Assembly: GCA_022614805.1 (NCBI GenBank)
Contig: JAKEHY010000037.1
Coordinates: 15,331-79,330, forward strand
Origin: Candidatus Zixiibacteriota bacterium
GTDB taxonomy: Bacteria; Zixibacteria; MSB-5A5; DSPP01
Direction: 5' to 3'
Length of the DNA stretch: 64,000 bases
Part shown: positions 50,523 to 62,061 of the stretch, one piece after another
How the letters are laid out: each line of letters opens with the position of its first letter
How positions within the stretch are numbered: the first letter of the stretch is position 1
Notes under the pieces: generated by a model
What the model was told of the DNA's origin: nothing
Seen by the model: only the letters and a program-made list of their open reading frames with translations
Database searches by the model: none
Program-made: the position numbers and the translations under genes

Positions 50523-52084
50523 GCGAAGGGATAAAGGAATATCGAGTCAGCCGGGCCACGCTGGCTTTGGCATTGGGGGCTTTGGGCTCGCGGGGCGTCG
50601 GCTTTTTCCGTGAAGTGGTGGTCGCCGCCAAGTTCGGAACCGGCCGGGCGTTTGACCTATACGTTGCGGCTTCCGCATTTCCTTCGTTTCTGTCCGCTAT
50701 TTTCCTTTATGCTCTTCCGGATTATTTGGTGCCCTACTTTGCCCGCCTGAAAGAGGTTCGAGCCGCGGCGCTGCGCCGGTTTTTACTTTGGACTTTTCTG
50801 GGGGGAGCGGTTTTCCTCGGGGCGCTTTATTTTTCGGCGCCATTGTGGGTGAAGCTTTTCACTCCGGGATTGCCGGTGGCAGAAATTCCCTTTGGAGTGC
50901 GGGCCTTTCAGATTCTTTTGCTTTTTGTCTTCGGCACGGCTATGGAGGCCATTTTGCGCAGTTACTATCAGGTCGAGGGACGCTTCGCATTAACCGCTTT
51001 CAGCCCGCTTTTGACCGGGCTCGTTGTTTTGGCTTCGGTCTTCTTCTTGTCCGGCAAGCTATCCGTCTATGCTTTGGCCTGGGGGTGGGCAATAGGAAAT
51101 TTGATGCCGGTGGCGCTAATGCTTGCGGCGCTTTTTTTTTATGCGCCGGCGGTGCCGCCGTTCGATTCGTCCCGGCCTGGGCCGGTACCGTCCGCCGAAT
51201 GGAAAGGCTTTTCGTATGTGTTACTCGGTGCTGTTCTGGGGCAGTTTCTGGTGTTGTTGGACCGGTTCTACGGTTCCTTTCTTCCTCCCGAATCCCTCTC
51301 CGCTCTCTATTATGCCTCCCTGCCGGTTATTTTCCCGATGGGAATTTTAATATACCCTTTGGGGTATGCAGTTTTTCCTAAGCTTTCGCGGCGATTGTCG
51401 GAAGGAAAGGACGCGGAGGCTTCCGGACTTTTGTCAAAGACATTCGGGTGGATGAATTTTGTTCTTATTCCGATGAGCGTGCTGTTCATCCTCGCACCGC
51501 AGGAGATTATCCGGCTGGTTTTTGAACGCGGTGCTTTCGGAGCCGTTTCCACGGATTTGGCCGCCCGGTGTTTGAGAATTTTTGCTTTTTCGCTTCTGGC
51601 TTCCGGTTATATTTTCGTTTTGAGCCGGCTGTATCTGGCGGCCGGCCAGAGGAAACGGCTGGCCGTATTTTGCCTGGCGGCTTTTTTGTTCAAAGCCCTT
51701 GCGGCCTATCCCGGCATCACGCTCTGGGGACTGGAGGGTTTGGCCGGGGCCGGTTCGGCGGCACTGGTTGGCCTGGCAATTCTCCAGTTCCGCTGTCGGC
51801 CCCACGGTGTCCGCCTTTCGGCGGGACAAAGCTTGGGGTCAGACGGCTTTAAACTGATCTTTGTTTCACTTTTAGCTTTTGGAGGGGCTTGGTCAACAAG
51901 CTTTTTTTGGCCCGGAGCCGGCTCGCTTGTTCGTGGGGCTCTTCTGCTGCTTGTTTTCGGGTTTCTTTATTTGACCGGATGTTTTATCTTTAAAATTCGG
52001 GAATTTTTGGACAGCGTAAATTTAATCCGCCAACTGGGCGGGAAATTGCCTTATGGAACCGTTGTCACTCGCCTACAGCAGTAA
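50519..52084 (+). CDS. MurJ/MviN-like lipid flippase (Wzx role likely)
   Basis: The 521-residue protein has about 14 membrane spans. MurJ-like landmarks are GSRGVGFFREVVVAAKFGTG, FDLYVAASAFPSFLSAI, and the later GILIYPLGYAVFPKLSR and LIFVSLLAF regions. In this locus it probably flips the lipid-linked polysaccharide unit rather than lipid II. It overlaps the upstream stop by four bases and the O-antigen ligase by 32 bases. Confidence 0.87.
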   Translation: MSEGIKEYRVSRATLALALGALGSRGVGFFREVVVAAKFGTGRAFDLYVAASAFPSFLSAIFLYALPDYLVPYFARLKEVRAAALRRFLLWTFLGGAVFLGALYFSAPLWVKLFTPGLPVAEIPFGVRAFQILLLFVFGTAMEAILRSYYQVEGRFALTAFSPLLTGLVVLASVFFLSGKLSVYALAWGWAIGNLMPVALMLAALFFYAPAVPPFDSSRPGPVPSAEWKGFSYVLLGAVLGQFLVLLDRFYGSFLPPESLSALYYASLPVIFPMGILIYPLGYAVFPKLSRRLSEGKDAEASGLLSKTFGWMNFVLIPMSVLFILAPQEIIRLVFERGAFGAVSTDLAARCLRIFAFSLLASGYIFVLSRLYLAAGQRKRLAVFCLAAFLFKALAAYPGITLWGLEGLAGAGSAALVGLAILQFRCRPHGVRLSAGQSLGSDGFKLIFVSLLAFGGAWSTSFFWPGAGSLVRGALLLLVFGFLYLTGCFIFKIREFLDSVNLIRQLGGKLPYGTVVTRLQQ

Positions 52085-53435
52085 CATAGGTCGGAATTAT
52101 CTCGTATTGGCCATTTTGCTTTCCCTCCTTTGCGTCGGGTTGGCTTTCTGGTCGCCGGTTTTGTTCGTTTTGGTCTTAGGGGCTGTTTTTGTGAGTTTGT
52201 TTTTCTCCAGCCGGACTTTCCGGTGGCTGGTATTTCCGACGGTACTAATTCTCAATCAGTTTATTTTGAAAAACTCGGGCTTACCCTTTCAACTCGGCGG
52301 GCTGACGATACAGCCCGTTGATTGGGTAGCCGTCCTGCTTGTTCTAAGCGTGTTTTTGCAACAGGGTTTCGCTGGGGAACGGGTTTGGATGCGAACCGGT
52401 CTTGATCTTCCGATCTGGATTTTTCTGGGAGCTACCGCTGTCAGCCTGCTTGATGCTTCTGATCTTAAAGCTGGGGTGGTGAATTGGGGGCATTCCTTGC
52501 TTTACTTCCTTACCTACTATGTGATGGTGGCCGACTGGAAAGAAGTCCCACTGGAACGGATTTGGAGGGTTTATTTTCTATGGGCATTGGCCGCTGCGGC
52601 CTCCGCCCTGTGGCAGTTTTTTGCCAGTGGGGGAGAGCGCTCACTGGGGTTCGCGCACTTAGTTCTGCCCGCCGTCGTTGTACCGTTGCTTTGCTTTGAA
52701 CTGACCCGCCTTTCCTTATCGGAGAAAGCCGGGAGCTGGTTTTTGTTGGCCGCCTTCGTGGTGACGGCTGTTGCCACCCAGACGCGTGGACTTTGGATCG
52801 GCATCGGGATTCTGTTCATCGTGTGGCTTTTTTCCGCTTACTTTTTGAAACCGCTCCGATTGGTTGCCGCCCGCCGCGCCGCTTTAAAATTCTTCAAGCT
52901 GGCGATTTTGCTTTTGCTAATTTTTCTTCTTTTAACCCCCTTCCTCGGACAGACGGAACGACGGGCCGAACAACTGGCGCAAAAGAGCGGGTCGGTTTAT
53001 CTGCGGCTGTTTTTATGGGGAGTCGCTTGGAAGCTTTTTTTGGAGCATCCCCTTACGGGAATCGGGATGGGGCAGTTCGCCGGGATGATCGGCCAATATC
53101 CCGAGATGAAAAACCTGGCGGTTTTTGAATGGACGCGGGGGCTTTCCGCCCATAACCTGCCGTTCACTTTCTTGGCAGAGACCGGCTTGGTGGGCACGCT
53201 TGCTTTTCTGTTATTATTGGTTTTGATCATTCGATTTGCGTGGAAAGGTATCAAAGGTGCCCGGACCCTTCAAGAAGTTACTTGGGGGTGGGGTTTTTTT
53301 CTGATTTTTACCGTATTTGCGCTTTCGTTCCTCTTTGCGGGTGTTTGGGATTATCACTTTACTTTCTTTCTGGCGCTTTTGACGATATTTGTCCGGCAGT
53401 TGAAAGCTCCCTCGGAGCGGCCGAATGGGCATTGA
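52053..53435 (+). CDS. O-antigen ligase/Wzy-like polymerase membrane protein
   Basis: The 460-residue protein has 10-12 spans and the Wzy_C signature: VATQTRGLWIGIGILFIVWL, then an external loop with PLTGIGMGQFAGMIGQYPEM and GLSAHNLPFTFLAETGLVG. These match the conserved Arg and His residues of the WaaL/Wzy family. Sequence does not separate ligase from polymerase. The start ATG lies within the flippase gene; its end overlaps the GT2 start. Confidence 0.88.
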   Translation: MEPLSLAYSSNIGRNYLVLAILLSLLCVGLAFWSPVLFVLVLGAVFVSLFFSSRTFRWLVFPTVLILNQFILKNSGLPFQLGGLTIQPVDWVAVLLVLSVFLQQGFAGERVWMRTGLDLPIWIFLGATAVSLLDASDLKAGVVNWGHSLLYFLTYYVMVADWKEVPLERIWRVYFLWALAAAASALWQFFASGGERSLGFAHLVLPAVVVPLLCFELTRLSLSEKAGSWFLLAAFVVTAVATQTRGLWIGIGILFIVWLFSAYFLKPLRLVAARRAALKFFKLAILLLLIFLLLTPFLGQTERRAEQLAQKSGSVYLRLFLWGVAWKLFLEHPLTGIGMGQFAGMIGQYPEMKNLAVFEWTRGLSAHNLPFTFLAETGLVGTLAFLLLLVLIIRFAWKGIKGARTLQEVTWGWGFFLIFTVFALSFLFAGVWDYHFTFFLALLTIFVRQLKAPSERPNGH

Positions 53436-54414
53436 GGTTTCGGTTTTAATTGTGCATTATTATGCCGAAGAGTGGCTTTCCGAGCTTTTCGGTTCGATGG
53501 CTGGATTTTTCTCCACCCATGTTAGCGAAATTTTGGTCTGGGACAACGGCAGCCAAAACGGCCAGCCGGGGAATTTGGTCGTTCCCTGTCCTTTAACTTG
53601 GCTCTCTTCTTCCAACAATATCGGATTTGCCGGCGGGCATAATGCCTTGTCCCAATGGGCTAAAGGGAAACGGTTTTTAATTATCAATCCAGACGCAGAA
53701 TTTGTGACCGGAGGGTTGGAACGGCTGTGGAAAACGGCGGAAGAAGATCCAGGGGCTGGGGTTGTCGTCCCCCGCATTCAGTATCCGGACGGACGACAAC
53801 AAGTCTCCGTTTTCCCGCCCTACACTTTCGGTTTCGATTTCCGCAAATCCTTCTGGCTGGAGCACAGAACCATGTTTTCCCGGGCGCAACGGGAACTGGA
53901 TAAAGATTTAACCGAAGCAAAGGAGCCTTTCCCCGTCGGCTGGGCCAGCGGGGCTTGCATGCTGGTTTCCCGCGAAGCTTGGGAGAAAACCGGCGGGTTT
54001 GACCCAAACTTCTTTTTCGGTGGGGAAGACGCCGATTTTTGTCAACGGGCGCGGAAGGCTGGTTTTGAAATTCTGTGTGAACCGCGGGCCCTGCTTATCC
54101 ATCAGGCGGGTCAGAGCCTTGAGCGGGAACCCCGAAACAAAGTGTTGTACTATTACCAAAAGCGGTTGTATTACGCACGCAAGCATTTTACTCAAATTCA
54201 ATACGGTATTCTCTGGTTAATTTCCGTGTTCGAGTTGGTTGGAAAGTGGGCGATTGGTTTGTTTCTTTCCCTTTTTCGAAAACGGTGGAAGGAAAAGAGG
54301 AAGGGTTACGCCGGGGCATTGGCTCTTATATTCTCCGGTCGGTGGAGAAATTTGGAGGGATTGTTGCAAAACCAGGCCGTAGAGAAGGGACGGGTTGAGG
54401 AAGTTGCCGTATGA
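53425..54414 (+). CDS. Glycosyltransferase family 2
   Basis: The 329-residue protein begins VSVLIVHYYAEEWLSELFGS, has GFAGGHNALSQWAKG, the IINPDAE (DxD-type) metal site, and GWASGACMLVSREAWEKTGGFDPNFFFGGEDADFCQRARKAG. This resembles rhamnosyltransferase-type GT2 enzymes. The C-terminal part has amphipathic/hydrophobic helices (LWLISVFELVGKWAIGLFLSL), suggesting membrane association. It overlaps the following GT4 start by four bases. Confidence 0.92.
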   Translation: MGIEVSVLIVHYYAEEWLSELFGSMAGFFSTHVSEILVWDNGSQNGQPGNLVVPCPLTWLSSSNNIGFAGGHNALSQWAKGKRFLIINPDAEFVTGGLERLWKTAEEDPGAGVVVPRIQYPDGRQQVSVFPPYTFGFDFRKSFWLEHRTMFSRAQRELDKDLTEAKEPFPVGWASGACMLVSREAWEKTGGFDPNFFFGGEDADFCQRARKAGFEILCEPRALLIHQAGQSLEREPRNKVLYYYQKRLYYARKHFTQIQYGILWLISVFELVGKWAIGLFLSLFRKRWKEKRKGYAGALALIFSGRWRNLEGLLQNQAVEKGRVEEVAV

Positions 54415-55634
54415 ACATTCTGTTCGTCACCTTCTATTTCCCTCCCGAGGTGGGGGCGCCGCAGCGAAGAATCTGGGAGTTTGCGGTGCGGCTTAAAGAG
54501 CGTGGGCATCGGGTCAAAATTTTGACAGGATTCCCCAATTATCCACAAGGAAAGCTTATTTCGCCATACCAACGGCGATTGTATCTTCGCGAAAATATGG
54601 ATGGCATAGAGGTCCTGCGAGTGTTTCATTTTCTGGGTAGCCGCCAAGGAAAGTTGGGGCGGGCGGTGGCCGAAGGGAGCTTTGCTTCCTCCGCTTCGAT
54701 TGCCGCGCTTCTGGAAGCGGCGCCGGATGTGGTGATCGTCGAATCCCCATCGCTGCTATCCGGTTGGGTCGGAACTCTATTAAAACGGATGAGGGGGAGT
54801 GCTTTTGTTTTGCATCTTTCCGATTTAATTCCGGATATGGCTGTGGCTTTGGGGATGCTTTCACCCGGGTCTTTGGCCAATTTGTTGCACCGAATGGCCC
54901 ATTGGTTTTACCGGGAAGCAGACGGCATAGTCGTGGTGACGGAGGGTTTGAGGTCGGCGTTGGTCAAAAAAGAGATAAGTCCCGATAAGATTCAATTTAT
55001 AATGAACGGGGTGGAGGAAGATTGGCTGGCCGATGGAACGGGTGGACACCCTCGCGCCGCAAACGGCGTCTTCCGGGTGCTGTACTTTGGCAATCACGGC
55101 GCGGCACAGAATCTTTCGGTAATACTGGATGCCGCCGGTATTTTGAAGGAGGAAGGAATCGCTTTTGACTTTGTGGGGGACGGTATAGAGAAGCCCAGTT
55201 TGATGGAGAAGGCCAGTCAGATGAGGCTAAACAATGTGTTCTTCCATTCTTCGATGCCTCGCGTGCAGATAGCTGAACGGCTCATTGGAGCGGATGCCGT
55301 CGTTGTTCCTTTGGTCGGAAGGCCTGAAATGGAGGCGGCCGTTCCTTCCAAGCTGTTTGAAGCGATGGCGGCTGGAAAACCCATCGTTCTAACGGCGCGG
55401 GGGGAATCGGCCCAGCTTGTCCGGAGGGTCGATGCCGGCTGGGTGGTGGAGCCAGATAATCCAAAAGCTTTGGCAGAGGCGATTTGGGCTGTTTGCACGA
55501 ATCCGGAAGAGGCTCAAAAAAAGGGTGAAAAAGGGCGAGCATTCGTGAAACAGCATTGTTTGCGTTCAGCTCTCACGGAAAGGTTGGAGGAAATGCTCCA
55601 GGAAATCGCAGCACGGAAACGGAAACGTGTGTGA
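54411..55634 (+). CDS. Glycosyltransferase family 4 (WbuB-like)
   Basis: The 407-residue GT-B enzyme has the N-terminal FYFPPEVGAPQRRIWEFAVRL and GFPNYPQGKLISPY, shared with WbuB-type transferases. FVLHLSDLIPDMAVALG and DGIVVVTEGLR follow, and the C-terminal nucleotide-binding part has VPLVGRPEMEAAVPSKLFEAMAAGKPIV. Probably adds an acetamido sugar at the lipid-linked stage. The stop overlaps the GTG of the methyltransferase. Confidence 0.92.
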   Translation: MNILFVTFYFPPEVGAPQRRIWEFAVRLKERGHRVKILTGFPNYPQGKLISPYQRRLYLRENMDGIEVLRVFHFLGSRQGKLGRAVAEGSFASSASIAALLEAAPDVVIVESPSLLSGWVGTLLKRMRGSAFVLHLSDLIPDMAVALGMLSPGSLANLLHRMAHWFYREADGIVVVTEGLRSALVKKEISPDKIQFIMNGVEEDWLADGTGGHPRAANGVFRVLYFGNHGAAQNLSVILDAAGILKEEGIAFDFVGDGIEKPSLMEKASQMRLNNVFFHSSMPRVQIAERLIGADAVVVPLVGRPEMEAAVPSKLFEAMAAGKPIVLTARGESAQLVRRVDAGWVVEPDNPKALAEAIWAVCTNPEEAQKKGEKGRAFVKQHCLRSALTERLEEMLQEIAARKRKRV

Positions 55635-56278
55635 ACCAGCCGGAGATAGAGCGTTTTGCTTTTTATCGGCCGGATGTCGTTTTTTTCCGGCACTGTGTGG
55701 AACGGCAGTTAGCTGGCTTTTTTCGCAAAACCGGGATTGTGGATCTGCCGGACAAAAAAATTCTGGAGGTCGGCTGCGGGTGGGGGAGTTGGCTTTTGCT
55801 TTTTTTAAGCTGGGGGGCTCGTCCGGAAAACCTGTGCGGCATAGATTTGCTGCCGGAACGGGTGGAAGTCGCCCGCCAGAGGCTTCCGAAAAGCGAGATT
55901 GCTTTGGGCCGGGCGGAAAAACTTCCCTGGCCGGACGACTTTTTCGACTTGGTTTTTCAATTCACCCTGTTTTCCTCGATGGCCTCGCCCCAGGCCCGGT
56001 CGGAGGCGGCCCTGGAAATCTGGCGGGTGCTTGCGCCGGGCGGCCATTTCGTTTCCTTCGATTATTTCATCGCCCATCCGGCTAATCCATCCACGTTCGG
56101 CATCGGGAAACGAGAGTTGGCGCGGCTTTTTCCGAACGCCGTGTTTCGCTTCCGCCGGACGGGGTTGTTTCCTCCTTTGGCCCGGCGGTTGGTTCCCCTT
56201 TCCCTTTCTTTAGCTCAAATTCTGGAAAAAACTCGTATCTTATCGGGCCATCGGCTGGCTTGGACGATAAAGAAATAG
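55631..56278 (+). CDS. Class I SAM-dependent methyltransferase
   Basis: With GTG 55631 the protein has 215 residues. Motif I is ILEVGCGWGSWLLLF; GIDLLPERVEVARQRL is motif II; LPWPDDFFDLVFQFTLFSSM and EIWRVLAPGGHFVSFDYF complete the fold. It most likely modifies a sugar of the polysaccharide (context). The start overlaps the GT4 stop in a GTGA junction; longer starts would reach further into that gene. Confidence 0.88.
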   Translation: MNQPEIERFAFYRPDVVFFRHCVERQLAGFFRKTGIVDLPDKKILEVGCGWGSWLLLFLSWGARPENLCGIDLLPERVEVARQRLPKSEIALGRAEKLPWPDDFFDLVFQFTLFSSMASPQARSEAALEIWRVLAPGGHFVSFDYFIAHPANPSTFGIGKRELARLFPNAVFRFRRTGLFPPLARRLVPLSLSLAQILEKTRILSGHRLAWTIKK

Positions 56279-56311
56279 GCGGCGGGAGCGCAGCCGCTGG
56301 CTGGATGTCGG

Positions 56312-58800
<2,489 letters not shown>

Positions 58801-58802
58801 TT

Positions 58803-60056
58803 TTGGGCTGGTTCAAAAAGAAAAATCCGGAGTTTTACGGCCATTATGGTGCTTCTCTCTTCTACCGGGCATTTTTGCTTTTCGGCGTCATCGGAATCAC
58901 GTTTGTCTTCGTAACCTACACCCAGGATGTCATCCTCCGTTTGAAGGAAGAGGAAACGCAGAACGTCGAGGTGTATGCCCGGCTTTACCAGGCGCTCATC
59001 AACCCGGAGGCTTCCACCAGCGACATCGATTTGATTTTTGAGACCATCATCCAGAAGGCCCGCTTTCCGATGGTTTTTTCCGATTCGGCCGGCAACCCGC
59101 AAAACTGGCGGCTTCTGGATAAATCGCTGGACACCGTAACGGCCAAAACGCCGGAGGTTTTGGCCAAAGTCAAACGGGCGATGGAGGTAATGGACCGTCA
59201 CCGGCCTCCCAGGGAGATTCGCTACCAGGGTCAGCTGGTTCTGCTTTTCCATTATGGCGACCCCCCCATCGTCAACCGGTTGCGCTGGATGCCGTACGTG
59301 GAGCTGGCCCTGGTGGCGGTTTTCATAGTTTCCGGCTACGTCGGTTTCCGCAACTTGAAGCGTTCCGAGCAGCGCCACATCTGGGTGGGGATGGCCAAGG
59401 AAACCGCGCATCAGTTGGGTACCCCGCTTTCTTCTTTGATGGGATGGGTGGAGGTTTTGCGCGACCGGGCCGGGAAGGGGGAGATAAGCCCGGCGTCCAT
59501 CCAGGATGTAGCCGGCCGGATGGAAGCGGATTTGAAGCGGCTGGAAAAAGTGGCCAACCGCTTCGGGCAGATTGGCTCAATGCCGGAGTTGAAAGCGGCC
59601 GATTTGAACGGCGTTTTGACCGAATCGGTCAATTATTTCAAGCAACGCCTCCCCCATCAAGGAAACGGTGCGGTTATACGGGAAAACCTCGTCTCTCTCC
59701 CTCCGGTGGAGGTGAACGCGGAGCTTTTTGGCTGGGTTATTGAAAACCTCATAAAAAATGCCCTCGAAGCGGTCGACCCCAAATTGGGTGTCATTGAGAT
59801 CTCCACCGGGATCGAGCCGTCCGGAAAGGCGGTCTGGATTCAAGTCGCGGACAACGGCCGGGGGGTGCCCTCCGGGGTGCAGAAACGAATCTTCAATCCC
59901 GGGTTTACAACCAAAAAGCGGGGGTGGGGCCTGGGGTTAACGCTGGCCAAACGGATTGTTGAAGAGTATCATAAAGGAAAGCTGTTTCTGGAGGAAAGCA
60001 TGCCCAATGTGCGCACGGCTTTTAAAATCAGCCTGCCGGTTGGGAACGCCAAATGA
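58803..60056 (+). CDS. Membrane sensor histidine kinase (PorY-like)
   Basis: The 417-residue kinase has two membrane spans (about 18-38 and 164-182) enclosing a periplasmic sensor of about 125 residues, with no HAMP visible. The H-box is GMAKETAHQLGTPLSSLMGW (His203); N-box ENLIKNALEAVD, DNGRGVP and TTKKRGWGLGL follow. This H-box is characteristic of Bacteroidetes-type kinases. The start is TTG at 58803, three bases after the serS stop. The PorX-like gene begins eight bases after its stop, so the two almost certainly form a pair. Confidence 0.87.
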   Translation: MGWFKKKNPEFYGHYGASLFYRAFLLFGVIGITFVFVTYTQDVILRLKEEETQNVEVYARLYQALINPEASTSDIDLIFETIIQKARFPMVFSDSAGNPQNWRLLDKSLDTVTAKTPEVLAKVKRAMEVMDRHRPPREIRYQGQLVLLFHYGDPPIVNRLRWMPYVELALVAVFIVSGYVGFRNLKRSEQRHIWVGMAKETAHQLGTPLSSLMGWVEVLRDRAGKGEISPASIQDVAGRMEADLKRLEKVANRFGQIGSMPELKAADLNGVLTESVNYFKQRLPHQGNGAVIRENLVSLPPVEVNAELFGWVIENLIKNALEAVDPKLGVIEISTGIEPSGKAVWIQVADNGRGVPSGVQKRIFNPGFTTKKRGWGLGLTLAKRIVEEYHKGKLFLEESMPNVRTAFKISLPVGNAK

Positions 60057-60063
60057 GGTTTGA

Positions 60064-61623
60064 ATGAAAGAAGACCGGAAAGAAATTCTTTGGGTGGACG
60101 ACGAAATCGACTTGTTGCAGCCGCACATCCTTTTTCTGGAAGGAAAGGGGTGCAAAATTACGCCGGTGGCGACCGGCGAGGATGCTTTGAACTTCGTCAC
60201 CAAGCGGCCGTACGACCTGGTGCTGTTGGACGAGCAGATGCCGGGGAAAGACGGGCTGGCAACTCTGGAGGAAATCAAGGACGTAAAGCCGAACCTGCCG
60301 GTGGTGATGGTCACGAAATCGGAAGAGGAAAACATTATGAACCAGGCCATCGGCAAAAAAATCGACGATTATTTGACCAAGCCGGTCAACCCGAGCCAGG
60401 TCTGGCTGGTGGTAAAAAAAGTTCTGGATTCCAGGAAAATCCGGGGAAGCCAGATGGCCGCCGATTACATCGCCGAGTTCAACCGGCTGCGGGGAATGCT
60501 CTTTGGCCAGATGCACTGGAAGGATTGGATGGAGGCGCACCGGAAGCTCTCCGAATGGGAATTGGAGGTGGCCGCCCATCCGGAGGTGGGGCTGGAAGCG
60601 ACTCATTTCGGCCAGAAAAAGGAATTCAACGTCGAGTTCGGCAAGTACGTGGAAAAAATCTATCCGCGCTGGGTGGCGGGGGAAGAAACGCCGCCCTTGT
60701 CCGTGAACGTCGTTAAAAACCATCTCTTTCCCCATCTTTCGCGCGGCAAGCAGCTCTTTTTCATCGTGGTGGATTGTATGCGGCTGGACCAATGGCTGAT
60801 GGTGGAGCCGCTCATCTCCGAATATTTCAACGTCCAACGGGATTATTACTTTTCCGTGCTTCCAACCGCCACCCCCTTTTCCCGCAACGCCATTTTTGCC
60901 GGGGTTTTCCCGGACGACGTGGCCCGCGCGGATGCGGAGGCCTGGAACCCCGGCTCCAAGGACGACTCCTCCCGCAACCGGCACGAGCGCCAGCTTCTGG
61001 ATGCCCAAATTGCCCGGCTGGGGCTGAAGCTGAAAGGGGAGCCGAAATACGTCAAGGTGCTGGACCAGGCGGAAGGAGACAATCTGGCGCGTAAAATTTC
61101 CAACTACTCCTCCGTGCCGCTTTTGTCGGTTGTATACAACTTTATCGATATGCTGGCGCACGGGCGGTCGGAGGATGAAATCCTCTCCGAACTGGCGCAC
61201 GACGAGGCGGCTTTCCGCTCGGTGATGCAGACCTGGTTTTTGCACTCCTCCCTTTTCGAGTTGTTGAAGCAAATCGCCAAATGGGACTGCGTGGCGGTCA
61301 TCACCACCGACCACGGCTCGGTATTGGGGACCCGTGCGGCGATTGCCTACGGCAAGCGGGATACCTCCACCAGTTTGCGCTACAAATATGGCGATAATCT
61401 CAATTGCGACCCCAAACAGTCGGTGTTAATCAAAGACCCGCGCCGCTGGCGGCTGCCGATGTTCGGGCTGGCGACCACCTATATCATTGCCAAGGAGGAT
61501 TACTACTTCGTTTATCCCACGAATTTTAACGAATATCAGCGGGCCTACAAGAACTCCTTCCAGCACGGCGGCATTTCGATGGAGGAGATGATTCTGCCGG
61601 TGGCCACCTTAACGCCAAAATAA
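60064..61623 (+). CDS. porX: PorX-like response regulator with PglZ effector domain
   Basis: The 519-residue protein has a receiver domain (residues 5-120): acidic Asp12-Asp13, phospho-acceptor Asp56 in LVLLDEQMPGKDG, Thr84 and Lys106. A helical linker follows, then a PglZ/alkaline-phosphatase-fold domain (about 205-515) with FFIVVDCMRLDQWL, TATPFSRNAIFAG and VITTDHGSVLG carrying metal ligands. In Porphyromonas and Flavobacterium, PorX of this layout controls the type IX secretion system. It is cotranscribed with the histidine kinase. Confidence 0.9.
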   Translation: MKEDRKEILWVDDEIDLLQPHILFLEGKGCKITPVATGEDALNFVTKRPYDLVLLDEQMPGKDGLATLEEIKDVKPNLPVVMVTKSEEENIMNQAIGKKIDDYLTKPVNPSQVWLVVKKVLDSRKIRGSQMAADYIAEFNRLRGMLFGQMHWKDWMEAHRKLSEWELEVAAHPEVGLEATHFGQKKEFNVEFGKYVEKIYPRWVAGEETPPLSVNVVKNHLFPHLSRGKQLFFIVVDCMRLDQWLMVEPLISEYFNVQRDYYFSVLPTATPFSRNAIFAGVFPDDVARADAEAWNPGSKDDSSRNRHERQLLDAQIARLGLKLKGEPKYVKVLDQAEGDNLARKISNYSSVPLLSVVYNFIDMLAHGRSEDEILSELAHDEAAFRSVMQTWFLHSSLFELLKQIAKWDCVAVITTDHGSVLGTRAAIAYGKRDTSTSLRYKYGDNLNCDPKQSVLIKDPRRWRLPMFGLATTYIIAKEDYYFVYPTNFNEYQRAYKNSFQHGGISMEEMILPVATLTPK

Positions 61624-62058
61624 TTGGCGGCTGCGACCGTTATCGTCACCTATTCATCAGAAGAGACCTTTCAGGCCGGGAAGGAATTTGCCTCCCGGTT
61701 GAAGGAGGGGGACGTGGTGGCGCTTTTCGGCCCCCTCGGCGGCGGAAAAACCACGTTCGTCAAAGGGATGGCGGCCGGGTTGAGAGCCAAAGAGCCGGTC
61801 ACCAGTCCGACCTTTGTTTTGTTGAATATCTATTCCGGTAATATTCCTATTTACCATTTCGATTTCTATCGGCTGGAAAAAGCCTCGCAGCTGGAGGCCC
61901 TGAATCTCGACGACTACCTCTACGGTAACGGCATCTGCCTCATCGAATGGCCGGAGTTGGCCCTGCCGCTTTTGGAACGGTCGCATTACCAGGTGAGGTT
62001 TGAAATCAGAGGGGAAAACGAAAGAAAAATAGAAATTGCGGCTTCGGATAAGAATTGA
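61624..62058 (+). CDS. tsaE: tRNA t6A biosynthesis ATPase TsaE
   Basis: The 144-residue P-loop ATPase has Walker [19 protein letters not shown], then [39 protein letters not shown] and CLIEWPE, all typical. With TsaB and TsaD it makes threonylcarbamoyladenosine at position 37 of ANN-decoding tRNAs. The TTG start immediately follows the porX TAA. It ends three bases from a convergent gene. Confidence 0.94.
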   Translation: MAAATVIVTYSSEETFQAGKEFASRLKEGDVVALFGPLGGGKTTFVKGMAAGLRAKEPVTSPTFVLLNIYSGNIPIYHFDFYRLEKASQLEALNLDDYLYGNGICLIEWPELALPLLERSHYQVRFEIRGENERKIEIAASDKN

Positions 62059-62061
62059 AGA

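Noticed and set aside
50519-56278. Polysaccharide genes as a horizontally acquired island
   Set aside because: Their sequence looks slightly more AT-rich, but I could not compute composition, and no integrase, repeat or tRNA border is visible.
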